From positions 8,906,501 through 8,970,500 of the forward strand of contig NC_134031.1 of NCBI RefSeq assembly GCF_964204645.1: DNA of 64,000 nucleotides. The letters are read 5' to 3'. Source of the DNA: Tubulanus polymorphus. Lineage: Eukaryota; Nemertea; Palaeonemertea; Tubulaniformes; Tubulanidae. Positions 52,976 to 64,000 of the stretch are shown piece after piece. Made by a program: the position numbers and the translations under genes. The notes under the pieces were generated by a model. It was not told the origin of the DNA, ran no database searches, and saw only the letters and a list, made by a program, of their open reading frames with translations. How positions within the stretch are numbered: the first letter of the stretch is position 1; every line of letters begins with the position of its first letter.

Positions 52976-54970
52976 AACTAGGGGTCCAGGGACATGGGCA
53001 TGGTTTCAAATGCTCTAACAATTTCAATATTCAACGCCCCCTGGTGACCATATACAAAAACCAAAGACCTTGAAACTAACCACAATCATAGAACATGTCA
53101 GCAGCTACGATTTTGTAATCGATTGTGATAACAAAATATGCCTCGTTACCAATTTAACACGTTCACAGCCACCTAGTGGTTTAACGTCCGGTCGCCATTG
53201 CCAACGCTAATTTTTTACATTATACAATTTATATACTGCCAGCACTATTTGTACATTGATAGATAAATACACTGATCTATTTTAGTGTAAAAAACCAATG
53301 ACGAGATAACTCGTCACTGGCACTGGTGAAGAGATTCTCAATTTTTTCTTGTCCCCATTGCCAGTGAAAAGCGTGAAAAATCGAATAAAAATCTAAAAGA
53401 ATAAAAGTTTTATTTTAAAAATGATATAGAATGATTTTAGTCGTTATATTCTCTCTTAATATTGGCCGGAAAAGAAGCTAAAATGCATTGCTTTCTGAAG
53501 ATTTTTTAGAAAAAATTTCAAGTGTGCACCAGACTTGAGTTACCCCCATAAATAATATCTTAGTCTCTCCATACTGCCAGACAATTATTATCTGGTTTCT
53601 CGCCTCTGCCAGGTCATTCATAACGCTGTAAAATGACATTGAATCGATGACGATATAACTCGTCATGGCAAACTGCGGCGCACCCACCATGAAGATTTAG
53701 CTCGTCAGCGGCAGCGAACGTGTTAATATGGAAATACTAAGTTATTCTACTATTTAATGCCCCCTGGTGACCATATTTAAAACCCAATAACCTTGTTACT
53801 CACCATAATCATAGACCATGTCATGAGCTACAACTTGATTGTGGTAAGAAAATATGCATTGGAACATATTTTGTTATCATGACCAATTGCAAAGTTGTAG
53901 CTCATAAAATGTTCAATGATTATGGTGAGTTTCAAGGTCATTGGGCTTCGCATATGGTCACCAGGGGGTGTTGAATAGTAGAATAACTTAATTCAAGTTA
54001 TGCTACTATTCAACGCCCCCTGGTGACCATATTCAAAACCTAATGTCCTTGACTCACCACAATCATGGTCATGAGCTACAACTTTGCAATTGGTCATGAT
54101 AACAAAATATGCCTAGGTACCAATCTAATAAGGAAATACTAAGTTAGTCTACTATTCAACGCCCCCTAGTGACCAAATAGAAAAACTAATGTCCTTGAAA
54201 CTCACCACAATCATAGACGATGTCATGAGCTACAACTTTGCAATTGATTGTGGTAACATAACATGCATTGGTACAAATATGATATAGAAATACTAAGATA
54301 TTGTATTATTCAACGCCCCCTGGTGGCTATATACAAAAACCAATGACCTTGAAACTCAACACAATCATAGAACACGTTATAAGCTATAACTTTCTACTTC
54401 ATTGTGGTTACAATATATGCTTAGGTATCAATATAATGTCAAAAACTTTTTCCCAACTACGAATGAGTACTGATGACACCAAAATGGCCACCAATTGCGC
54501 CATAATTGGCTGATCAAAAATACCTGTCCCGGGTATAAAACATCCCTTTCCAAAGAATACCCATCAGCAATTGCAATGAGAAATGGCAAACCAGTAGGAA
54601 GCTACAGGACTTCTAGCCATCTTGAGTCCGATCGACCCAATTTTTGTTATGCTGACGGGCCCTGGGGGGATACAAATATATACGAAGCATCGAGGTAATT
54701 GATCAAAGCGTCTTCAAAATTTCCCTCAAGTTCAAAAACGTGTAAAAAGTGCTGATTTTGGTGAACAACAATGGCTGCCAGTCTTGAATCTGAGAGGGCC
54801 AGTTTTTGGGCTGAAGATGTGTCTAGGGTAGATACATGTGTAACCCAAATATCAAGACATTACATTGAAGCGTCTTCAAAACTTCCCAAAATAACTGGAT
54901 TCCGTCTATGGACGGACGGACGGATGGACGACGGACGAAAAGCAATAGCCCGCTGGGACTCGAGTGACTT
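52976..54970 (+). repeat. R1 full-length copy with nested piggyBac-like insertion
   Basis: Head AAACTAGGGGTCCAGGGAC at 52976, then an array of monomers to 54430 including one in reverse orientation (about 53866-53996). The tail (ACACCAAAATGGCCACCAA, GGCCAGTTTTTGGGC, the GGACGGACGGACGGATGGAC run, AATAGCCCGCTGGGACT) ends at about 54970. Confidence 0.85.
53158..53722. mobile_element. piggyBac-like MITE, 565 bp
   Basis: It lies between two TTAA sites (53154-53157 and 53723-53726). The inverted ends read CACGTTCACAGCC on the left and GGCAGCGAACGTG on the right. One TTAA alone reconstitutes the interrupted monomer (ACCAATTTAATATGGAAATA versus the usual ACCAATATAATATGGAAATA). TTAA targeting is the mark of piggyBac. 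Repeated GACGATATAACTCGTCA-like segments lie inside. Confidence 0.85.
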
Positions 54971-54991
54971 CAGGTGAAGAGAAGCGAACAC

Positions 54992-55565
54992 AACAAGAGG
55001 CCCATGGGCCTTGAAGCATTGGTCGATTATACTGTGGTATTAAGTGGTTATAATGTTTTACATCTGCCGGCAAATCTTCTATGACGATGTTGATTGGGAG
55101 GACCACAGACTTAAAGGTCTATTTGTCTAGTACGATTTTATTCCTGAAAATGAATTTATTTTCTGCCGAACGATTTAGCCTAGGCTATTTGTACTGTTAA
55201 GCCTCATTAATGCGATTCTGTTAAAAAGACGAAACTAGTTTATTCTGATTTCCATCATGTCCCAGCTAAGATATTTATATCAATCAAGATTTGGATACAA
55301 AAACCCATTTTTACGCATGAACTGTTAGGCCCCACTGAATAATGAAAACAAAAACCGAACGATTTTTCTGAATGCAATTGCAAGACCCTCTGATCTTAGA
55401 GCTCCAAGCTCTGATGCATGTACGCATGCAAAACATCGCAGAGAGCGATGCCGGCGTTGGTGTCACTGAGGCCGGCTGATGATTGTTTGTTTGTCTTTTT
55501 GTTTGTTTGGCTTTACGTACGTCGTTTGGATCTTGGTTTCCCAAGACTATTATTGGATTGTTCAT
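54992..55565 (+). repeat. R2 dispersed repeat, copy 1
   Basis: It begins AGAGGCCCATGGGCCTTGAA and runs through TTAATGCGATTCTGTTAAAA, TTAGGCCCCACTGAATAATG and CGATGCCGGCGTTGGTGTCA to CGTTTGGATCTTGGTTTCCC. It is a direct copy of 63385 to the window end. A tRNA-like head on the minus strand follows at 55620-55703, so the whole block may be one SINE read on the minus strand. Confidence 0.8.
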
Positions 55566-55619
55566 TTAACCTCACAACGGTACGGCCTTTGAAGTGTTGC
55601 CCGCACACTGTTCGCAGCC

Positions 55620-55703
55620 AGCAGGACTCGAACCCACTTGTCACTCAGCGTTGATAGTGGATTCAACAGCATCCCGCCTTATCTCACTGAGCTACCGAGG
55701 CAG
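55620..55703 (-). repeat. tRNA-derived SINE head or tRNA relic
   Basis: The minus strand has the A box TAGCTCAGTGAG and the B box GGGTTCGAGTCCTGC, which matches the consensus GGTTCGANTCC. The stretch between them is longer than a normal D-to-T span, and the acceptor arms do not pair well. It is therefore a SINE promoter or tRNA relic, not a working tRNA. Confidence 0.6.
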
Positions 55704-58380
55704 CTCGATTCAATTCCAAAAAAACTACAGCAGCGGCAAATAACCATCCCAATATTAATTCAATCACTGTTGTTTAACGCATGGAAAAGATAATAAAAGG
55801 TATTTTTTCCCGGCACGCATTACAAAGCGAATCTCTGCCGAGTGCGTAAGAGGGTGCTACCGCCTTCTGAGTGCGCAGCAGGCGGGTAGGGCGTCCTAAA
55901 GTGAAAACTTATATTAGAATATAGCCGAATCGAATTTTACAATGTCAGTCAACTGATTGATGATACAACATGGTTGTTCTCGGCGTACTTAACAATGATA
56001 TTTTCCTCCAATAAACAACCCTGGTAAAATTGAATAAAATGGTCTATCTTTATTGGTGATATCGTATCATGGTGGTAGCCTACTGTTTACCGTTTGATGT
56101 TTCGTGTCATCATGAAATGGTTTTAACTTTAGTAAAGGCGTTCCCGCACGATCACATACGGGTTTCAGTCACGAGTAGGCTGTCGTTCCACTGCTCTAGA
56201 AATACGTATTCTGACGCTGAGAATGAATCCCAAATAATCCCATGGATACTGATAGTTGGAATAACAGTGATATCCAAACACTGTGATATTTATAAACCGG
56301 AGGTACATAATTTTATTTTTTCCTATTCAGAAGAGGCTGTTCCCCATTCTTTACTGCCAATGTCAATGCGGACATATCGCTACGCGATTGTTTAACCCGC
56401 TCTCATCTACCAGATAATGAACGAGAAAAATGCGATCGAATAATTTTTTGGACGATTAAATCAGAAATCTGGCGACGCTATGTTGTGGGGAATAATTGAA
56501 ACATTTTTTTAGTCATTTTCAGCTGTTTCTAATGTTTTACGTGAACGGAGTGACAATTTGAAGTTACAATGAAAATGAGAAGAGTTGGCGCTATTTTTTC
56601 GTACTACTATTTTCGATCCATTTTACTAGCATTGGCATGACGTCATAGACGTCAACCAATGCTAAAAAGACAGTGTTCATCTTCTCACTGCTATAACAGT
56701 TTGAATAATTATTCATGATAAATAAAGTTATTTAATGAAAAAAACTTCTTTCATTTTGACACAGCTTCATTTAAAACGATGTATTCATATATGCGCGCTT
56801 GTAGCAGCGCTTAATACATTAGGCTATATATAGCGTGTGACTCACACAACTGTATGGTAGTGTATTATACCTGTGTGTGTAACAGTCTATTGATTAACAC
56901 ACAGCAGCAATCAGGCTGAGGCGCACATCGTTATCAAAACAAACTATTCAATATAATGATACAAGTAATTATTCTTCTAAGAGAATGGACTCGACTTATA
57001 AGCCGGATATATGTTAAAATCATGAAATGTAGGTCTAAAAATCGACCTTGACTTATACGCCGCGTAGACTTATACGGCGGTTTTTACGGTAATACATAAT
57101 CCTAATATCATCTCGACAATTTTCAATTACTGGTCCGACAATTTAAGCATAATATCATGCAATTCGTTGGTTGATAGGACAGGCTTTTTAATGAACGTAC
57201 GGGTGGTGTGGTCAAATAAAGTAAGTACAAAGATCGAACGAGGAGGAGGGGAACATTTGAAGCAATTAGATTTATTTCACCGCCAGTTAAAATATTTTTC
57301 GCAAACAAAAATATCAGGATTTGGGATTTATGCACCGAGGAGGTGTGCTCATGACTAACACACCCGTGCGCTCAACAACAAAACCGTCCATTGGATAGGT
57401 ATTCAGCTAGTATGTATATATTGAAAACTAGAAAAACTTCAAACATGTGGTTGGTTCTATTACAGTAGGTTTGAATGAAAAAGATTGTTTTTCATTAGAC
57501 TGCTGGCTGAGACAATCTGTTCTACAAACATTAACAAGAACCCTGATAAACCATCCTTTGCTTTACAATTGTCAAGTAAAGACATGCTGAAAAGTCAATT
57601 GATGATAATGAGCCCCAAAGGGCACCACACTTTTCACATTCGCTTTTCATAAATCAAATGATGTGCCCTGTGGGTTACATATTTGTCAAAACACACTCCC
57701 AGATCAATAGACGTGTTTTATATATGTAATAACAGAGACACTGGGGCTGACAAGAACGAATACCTCAGATCAATCTCTATCGATAGTTTAATGAACAATC
57801 TAAATTTAGAATAAAATAAAATTGAATTTGATGAATGTTAACTTTTTAACTCAATAAACTAAAATTGACTTGGATTTGATATTTTTTGCGAAACAAAATT
57901 TTATTGAATTTGCAATTCGTGTACATGGCTAATTTGCATATCAATGTCATCTATCCGAGAAATTTTTCCAGAACAATTATCAAGTTTATTTGCTCTGTTG
58001 TAAACTGAAGTCCGATTTGCTACTATAGAATTTCATTGTAGTCTCGTTTAGCATTAGTACTGTAGGATTTGTACCCCTTCATTGAACCCCTCTATGCTTG
58101 ACCGTTACTAAGTCTCTAGCGCATTATATGTACAGTATATATTGAATATCTCGCAGTTAAGCATTGGTCATTTTCATAGAAACTCGCTCTTGGAGGAGCT
58201 ACAGTAATTGTAAGTTACGAATTTCAAGATATGCTGTGGATTAGTTTTTCTCTTGATTCTCTTGATAACTTCAATTGATTACTTATATATATTTCTATTT
58301 TCATATTTGTAGCAAACCAGCATTATATGATATAGTACAGCATCGTTAGTTGTTTGAATAAAACACGCAGAGTTTGAGAG
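55704..58380. other. Non-coding
   Basis: No gene recognised. 56785-56905 is related to 47095-47200. At 56985-57090 CGACTTATAAGCCGGATAT and GACTTATACGGCGG suggest a MITE remnant. Confidence 0.4.
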
Positions 58381-58383
58381 TAG

Positions 58384-59710
58384 CTATGATCGTCGTTTTG
58401 TAGATTTTTTCGAGGAATCGTTTCGTCGATTTGGAACATTGTACAAGTCTTGCTGGTTGGCTAACTCGTGCTATTGATGCTGCAGATTCAGTTCGCGTAT
58501 CGGTGCCCGTCGAACCGGCAAAGCAACGTATCGCTGAAGTTTGCAAAATTTGCAGACTGCTCATGACAAGTTCATGTCTGTGCTTGAGGGCATCGGATGC
58601 AGTGTTATTTCGATAAAGCTATGGTTGCTTTAGAAAAGTTAGATAATTTTGCTAAAAGAAACTTGTCTTGAGATCCGAATGCACTCGTTTTCCAAGCGTC
58701 GTCTATATCTTCCGTGTCGCACCCAGTTCCAGAGGATCTTTCGGAGAATGTCGTGATGAATGCTGTAAACAACTCGTCGCCTAGGACTATTGATACGGAA
58801 TCGAGGATTTGGTCGAAGGTGTTGAAACTATAGTATATGTGGAATCATCAACCTCACTGGAAGAAGCCGTTATCATGATTGAGATCGATCGAGATTTACC
58901 GAAAGTTGGTCTCCCGATTCAACGGTTCACCGCTTGTCTGGCAGACGTTCATTGAGCAGTTTTATGTGCAAGTACATAATCATCCCGGGATCCAAGATTC
59001 CAGACATCAGGACCTTCTGCAGTCGCATGTACAAGGTGAAGCCAGAGAGCTCATTCAAGGTCTTGGGTTTAGTGGTTGTAATTATGCACGTTCCGAAGTT
59101 TGTGTTTGGACACAGAGTACACGAAGCTTGGGCTAATAATGAATGAATTACGAACGGACCACCCACAAATTCATATGATTCAATATCATTACGTTCGTTT
59201 ATATCATCACATTAGTGTGAGAGATTGCTTAATTACTCTAAAACAAATGAATTATCTTTCTGAAATTGACAGTAGTGATTTACTACAGAAAGTTGTAAAA
59301 CGTATCCTGATTGACAAATGTCAATGGAACGAATTCATTAGGCGCTATATCTTGACAACGAGGTCCTACATTGTTTGACCTAGAAAGTTGGCTCAAAGAT
59401 TGTGTTGACGCTGACTTTGGTCCATTCTCATTACAACAAAATAAGTTTAAACTTAAGCGTAATATTTCTTCTAGTAATGCTGTGGCCGAGTCTAGCGATT
59501 CCATTGGGTTCGAATCCCTGCGACAGAGCATGTCAGAGGTGTTGAAAAGACAGAACAAGGTGCCCATGGGCACTGATAGATTCAGCGCAGAAGTTAGTGA
59601 ATTGAAGGAGTTAATAATATCCACAATAGACCATACATTGTTTAGTAAGGTGCTCTATCAGCTTATACTTGACATAAAAGGAAATGCATGTTATGAAATT
59701 ATAAGGTAAT
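58384..59710 (+). pseudogene. Second gag-like gene (DUF1759 type), frameshifted
   Basis: The central part VSRFNGSPLVWQTFIEQF, then LLQSHVQGEARELIQGLGF and GCNYARS, is a DUF1759 gag domain as in BEL/Pao. In other frames FGHRVHEAWANNE, ISVRDCLITLKQMNYLSEID, VVKRILIDKCQWNEFIRRYI and LFDLESWLKDCVDADFGPF continue the same protein. Upstream at 58430-58620 LAGWLTRAIDAADSV and EPAKQRIAEVCKICR belong to its N-terminal region. Stops and several frame changes make it dead. No protease or RT follows, so it is a fragment. It is not a copy of the BEL element at 1.25 kb. Confidence 0.6.
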
Positions 59711-61860
59711 TAGATTTTAAATGACAAACAGTTGAATCATTTCAAGGAAGAGAAGGTAAATATGTAACCCATTTATAGTAGGCCTAATAGATTTTGAAAT
59801 GATATACATACAATCATTATAAATTATAAAGCTCTTAATAAATTCTAAGGTTTCGTTAAATCAAAAGCATCTCAAATGTCATATTCATACTTTTGTTGCT
59901 GAAGCTGAAATCAAATCTAGCTGTATCGGGAGATGAGAAAGTATTCCATAGAAACTCCGGATTTTCAGGATTCAAAGCCAAGACCTAAGGCTAAAAAGTT
60001 GATACCTTGTCTCTCCACTCATTGCTGAGCTTAATAGTTGACACAGCCAGCCACATGTTTACCTTGTACATTACTTTTTTAAAACCATGATCAATGATAT
60101 TTTACTATATCAGACCCGGCAGTTTAGAAATGAACTGATAAAGTTTATAACATTCTACAACTAAAGAGATTCTTTCTGTCTGGTTGGTTTAATCAAGTTC
60201 AGCTTTTTGATGAATTGTCAATTAATTTTTATGTGACAGTGCACCAGCTCGACATGAACACTATGTACGTGTGAGCGGTATCTATTCGCCAGACAGAAGC
60301 GACAGTCAACCTGCCCTTATAGTGTCATTGGGGAGGCAGCTTACAGTACGCCATATGAGAGAAGGCGCGGATCGCGGCTACCCTATTACGTAACCGTCTC
60401 AATAAAACCATAGCGTCAAGCAATAGTGCAAGCAAGTTGCCGAGGCCAATAGGACGGTTCCCATGGGCAGGAATGTAGCGAGCCTGCCATGGCGAGATGG
60501 CGAGTTCGAATTCAACTATATACTACACAATATTGGTCGACATGTATGGTGTTTTTAATACGAATTAGAATTGTTTAAAATTCATCTGCATATTGATACA
60601 AACGTTTTTTTCGTCAAGATAATCCCGAGCGTGTGCATAATTAATTTTTGCTCAAATATTTCCTAACAAATCTTTTTTTATTAACAGAATATCCTTTATC
60701 TAGATTAAAGGCTTCGTTGATTTTGGTGAGCTTCACATGTTACTAAAACGAGGGCGCTATTATAACAGCTCCGCAGTAAATACTGCAAACGACTCCGCGC
60801 ATCGACATGAAATTTTCAGCACAGCAAATGAAAAATCATCGTCAATTTTATTTCTTCTTTTGTAGTTTTCTCATTGGAGAATTTTATATGTTGAATCAGT
60901 AATATATAAAAAGCCTACTTGTAAATTCGACAGCAAATGTTGTACCATTCTGCTCGTGATGTTTACGTTAGTAGATCAAGATGACGTCACACTACATCGC
61001 TAAAATCCCCAAAAATGGCATAAAATTGCTAATTCACCCAATTTAGGCTTCAACAACAGTCTTCAAAAGCAGTTGCCACTTAGCTGCCGTTATAACAGCC
61101 AACTAAATGCAGACCTTAGCCCGTGAATCATTTCACACTCGGAGGAGATAGCGGTCAACACGAATTCAGCACTCCGTTTAATACTATTAGATTCAGCTGC
61201 GCTGTGCTTGTTGATAATCAACAAAACATGATTGTTAATTACTACTGACTGTTGACAGCATTCCACTGCTGTTTAATTTACCTCAGAATTCTATTCAAGA
61301 ATGTACTTATGCAGCTGTCAATCTGCTGTCTGTACCCACCACCAGATATCACGATGACAGGATATCACCATGATCAAATTTGACAGCAGTCCAGGTAACA
61401 CCGGACCTAGACAGAAGCAACTATGGTTTCCAGACACTATCACTAGACCATGGGGTAAAATTTGGTTTCAATTAGCCTAATTGGATTTTCAATAGTTAGA
61501 TCACAAGTTGCAAAGTTGATAGCCTTCAATCCAATCTATAATAAATACATCAACTTTGTTAAAATCAGGTTTCTTATTTTTAAAAAGATGTTAAAAATGC
61601 CTCACTTACAAGCTACGTCAATACCAGACCAATTCCTCAACTAACAATCGGATAACGCTATCTATCTTCAGTCATCAAGCAAAAAATATTGCTGGTGCTA
61701 AGTGGCAGAACGGATTGCAATAAGAATTTAAGTCTAGTTTTGGGGAAAGTATTTGAAACGAATCAATCAGCAAATATATATTTAGCTATCATAGCATTTA
61801 AATTTGGGGGTTATTCAGCATATAAGAACTCAATGATGCCAACTCAAATGTTAGACTCAC
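59711..61860. other. Intronic, non-coding
   Basis: No exon was found. A bulged hairpin CCATGGGCAGG/CCTGCCATGG lies at 60459-60491, followed by GAGTTCGAATTC, which resembles a Pol III B box. This may be a tRNA-like or SINE remnant. Confidence 0.4.
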
Positions 61861-61961
61861 CTTCCTAAATCACGCTGCAAGTCTGTAAGGTACTGTTGAC
61901 ACTGTGATGTATAGTTTAACTGGCTTTCAATGAAGTCGTTGAGACAACGCAAATGGCTGGT
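61861..61961 (-). CDS. SH3GLB: Endophilin-B BAR-domain exon (C-terminal helix)
   Basis: On the minus strand an acceptor (TTTTTTTCTAG) and donor GTGAGT bound 101 nt. They encode TSHLRCLNDFIESQLNYTSQ and CQQYLTDLQRDLG, leaving in phase 2. HLRCLNDF...CQ-Y-DLQ-xLG is the end of the endophilin-B BAR domain, which forms a crescent dimer on curved membranes. It follows directly on the exon at 62103-62192: ...EGISSTH joins to TSHLRCLNDF without a gap. The next exon in the family begins the linker towards the SH3 domain. I did not find it nearby. Confidence 0.9.
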
Positions 61962-62102
61962 CTAGAAAAAAAATCTAAATTATCTTATCTAAATAATGCA
62001 ATAATATAGGGTTTCATAAAGATCACCTAGTAGAAATCAGGAAAATTTCATAGTAGAGCAAAATGAAAAACAATATACTAAAATGAAAATGTTCATACGT
62101 AC

Positions 62103-62192
62103 ATGTGTACTGCTAATCCCTTCCAGTAATAGTTTAGTAACTTCAGCTTGTCGATCAAATTCAAGCTGGCAGGACTTCTCTTCCTTCTCTGC
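62103..62192 (-). CDS. SH3GLB: Endophilin-B BAR-domain exon (central helix)
   Basis: On the minus strand an acceptor (TTATTTTTCTAG) precedes 30 codons, AEKEEKSCQLEFDRQAEVTK and LLLEGISSTH, ending in phase 0 at a GTACGT donor. The QxEFDRQAE-TxLLLEGISSTH stretch is nearly invariant in animal endophilin-B, so identification is firm. The intron to the next exon is 141 bp. Upstream exons encoding the amphipathic N-helix and the first BAR helices should lie to the right, beyond the window or in unread intron. Confidence 0.93.
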
Positions 62193-63384
62193 CTAGAAAA
62201 ATAACAAGAAAATTAATTTTAATAAATCATTTGACGCCTGCAAAAAATGGAGAATTTTTGGGATAAACTAATGTGGGATTGCAAATTTAAAATGGAAGTT
62301 TTAAGAAATTTGGGAAATTGTGAGATTTGGCGATGGGGTAGGTGATATAGGTCGAGGGCCAGGCTAATTAGCCCATCGACGCTGCCACTCGATCCTCTTG
62401 ATTCTGGGTTGAAGTAGACATTGAAATAGTAATAGGCTTGTTTATGTTATTCTGTATGAATTGCGCATCTGTTTTGTATGTTGTATTTTCTTATTTTGAA
62501 ATTTGTAAGTGTATTGAATTTGGGAATCTTATATGTAATGTTTAAACCTCAACAATAGAACATCAGATATTGAAATCCTAAAACAAATCACTACAGATCA
62601 CGAGCAGTGGAGAAATAAAGTACACAACATCTTGGCGCAGCGGCGCTTGCTGATGTAACTGATGATGATGATATGTTTAACATTAAGATCAATAAAGAAT
62701 TGAATTGAATTATCACCTAATACACGTGCCATCAGAGGAAGTGGAGCCGTATACGACAGCTATGCAATTATAAATTACTAATCGGGATCGTTCTCATGAA
62801 ACCGGCATACCCGGCCCTTATATCGAACATATTTTCTAAAACATTTGAATATTGAAATTATATGTTTACACATTTTTATCTTGACCACTTGTAGCCGCTG
62901 ATAAATTTCACACCGGCCCTACGCAGATTGTAGACAGCTTCGTCATTCCACGAGCATTCCTATGCCAGGGTCTTACTTTTATATCAGACTTCCGCATCGT
63001 GTATAAATCCGCCATTTTACCAAATAATCCGATTTACTAATCAATTCTATTCATGCCTGCCGCTTCTGATATCATCATACATCCATTACTATTACAATGC
63101 ATCTTCTCATTATATTCAATGCAATATAATATTTCGACGTTCAAATATGGCTTATTATATAATCACATGAAGACATTCTACATCTTTGTCAATAATGATT
63201 TGCCAAATAGTTTTTGTGTACATATAGACCTGTGACGTTTTGCACATCGATTTACGGTTGTGGTTTGTAAAATGAAGCTGAATGATTAACATTGTTAAGG
63301 TTTCATAATGGTAATGTTTTATAAGGCGTAAAAAAACTGACACATTCAATTCAAATATCACAAATATCTTCCAAAATTCAGAAC
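62193..63384. other. Intronic, non-coding
   Basis: No further endophilin exon was recognised. No repeats shared with the rest of the window. Confidence 0.4.
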
Positions 63385-64000
63385 AAGGGGCCCATGGGCC
63401 TTGAAGCATTGGCAGATAATACTGTGGTAAGGTATTAAGTGGTTAATGTATTACATCTACTGGCAAATCTTCTCCGACGATGTTGATTTGGAGGACTACA
63501 GTCATGAGGTCAATTTGTGCTAGTACGGTTTTCATTTATGCTGAAAATTAATTTCATTCTGCCTAACGATTTAGTTGCTATTTGTATTGTTCAACCTCAT
63601 TAATGCGATTCTGTTAAAAAGATGAAACTAGTTTATTCTGATGTTTTCCATCATGTCCCAGCTAAGATATTTATATCAATCAAGATTTGGATACAGAAAC
63701 CCATTTAATACAACAATTTCGCCTACACGAGATTCGTATCAACGATGTACAACTGTAAGGGTAATCTTGACTGACTGGGGTTTTTTGCATGAACTGTTAG
63801 GCCCTACTGAATAATGAAAACAAAAACAAAGATTTTTCTGAATGCAAGATCCTCTGATGCATAATAGGTACGTAGCTCAACCGGTCGAACATACGCATGC
63901 AAAATGTCACACAGAGAGCGATGCCGGCGTTGGTGTCACTGAGGCCGGCTGATGATTATTTGTTTGGCTTTACGTCGTTTGGTTTCCCAAGATTCCCTAT
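63385..64000 (+). repeat. R2 dispersed repeat, copy 2 (cut by window end)
   Basis: It begins AAGGGGCCCATGGGCCTTGA and follows copy 1 closely. A stretch of about 80 bp (63710-63788) is absent from copy 1. It runs off the window at TTTCCCAAGATTCCC. Confidence 0.85.

Noticed and set aside
59478-59530. tRNA-like stretch GTGGCCGAG...GGTTCGAATCC
   Set aside because: Lacks an anticodon arm and lies in a gag-like frame, so it is not listed as a tRNA gene.

Overview
The window looks like intronic and flanking DNA of a repeat-rich animal genome, most likely a marine invertebrate and probably a lophotrochozoan. That placement rests on general impression: GT-AG introns, BEL/Pao and Ty3 retrotransposons, Penelope-like tails, many MITEs, and marine-invertebrate style dispersed repeats. 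There is no operon-like or prokaryotic organisation.

The host gene I can recognise is an endophilin-B (SH3GLB) homologue on the minus strand. Two consecutive BAR-domain exons lie at 62192-62103 and 61961-61861. The exon that completes the SH3 domain and carries the stop lies at 20933-20814. If they belong to one gene, which is inferred from strand, order and family, most of 20.9-61.9 kb is its intronic sequence. I could not find the exon for the first half of the SH3 domain. A small phased exon at 31265-31183 is a candidate extra exon.

Layout. 1-0.64 kb: decayed HNH endonuclease (minus). 0.84-1.25 kb: large palindrome. 1.25-6.9 kb: 5'-truncated, broken BEL/Pao element with a TIR element inserted in its reverse transcriptase. 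8.05-10.6 kb: decayed protein-primed DNA polymerase B gene (minus) with zinc fingers and an endonuclease VII-like motif, of the kind found in Polinton/adintovirus-like elements. 10.7-20.8 kb: mostly non-coding, with MITEs, copies of a composite dispersed repeat (called R1 here) and a higher-order tandem array. 23.2-30.65 kb: decayed hAT-related gene (plus) of the ZNF862/C17orf113 type, with phase-consistent exons. 27.4-27.9 and 49.3-49.8 kb: inverted copies of a non-LTR reverse transcriptase fragment. 33.65-43.9 kb: a young, nearly intact Ty3-type LTR retrotransposon with 2.3-kb LTRs. 50.6-55 kb: R1 copies with clean nested insertions of a Harbinger-like and a piggyBac-like MITE. 54.99-55.6 kb and 63.39 kb to the end: two copies of another repeat (R2). 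58.4-59.7 kb: decayed second gag-like (DUF1759) gene.

The most interesting object is the Ty3-type element. Its LTRs differ at only about seven sites that I could find. Gag and protease are joined by a textbook -1 frameshift signal (GGGAAAC plus a stem). Protease and pol are out of frame at a C5 run. A fourth ORF, encoding a C2H2 zinc finger and a basic nuclear-localisation-like stretch, follows a strong splice acceptor in the position where env would sit. Each successive ORF is in the -1 frame relative to the one before.
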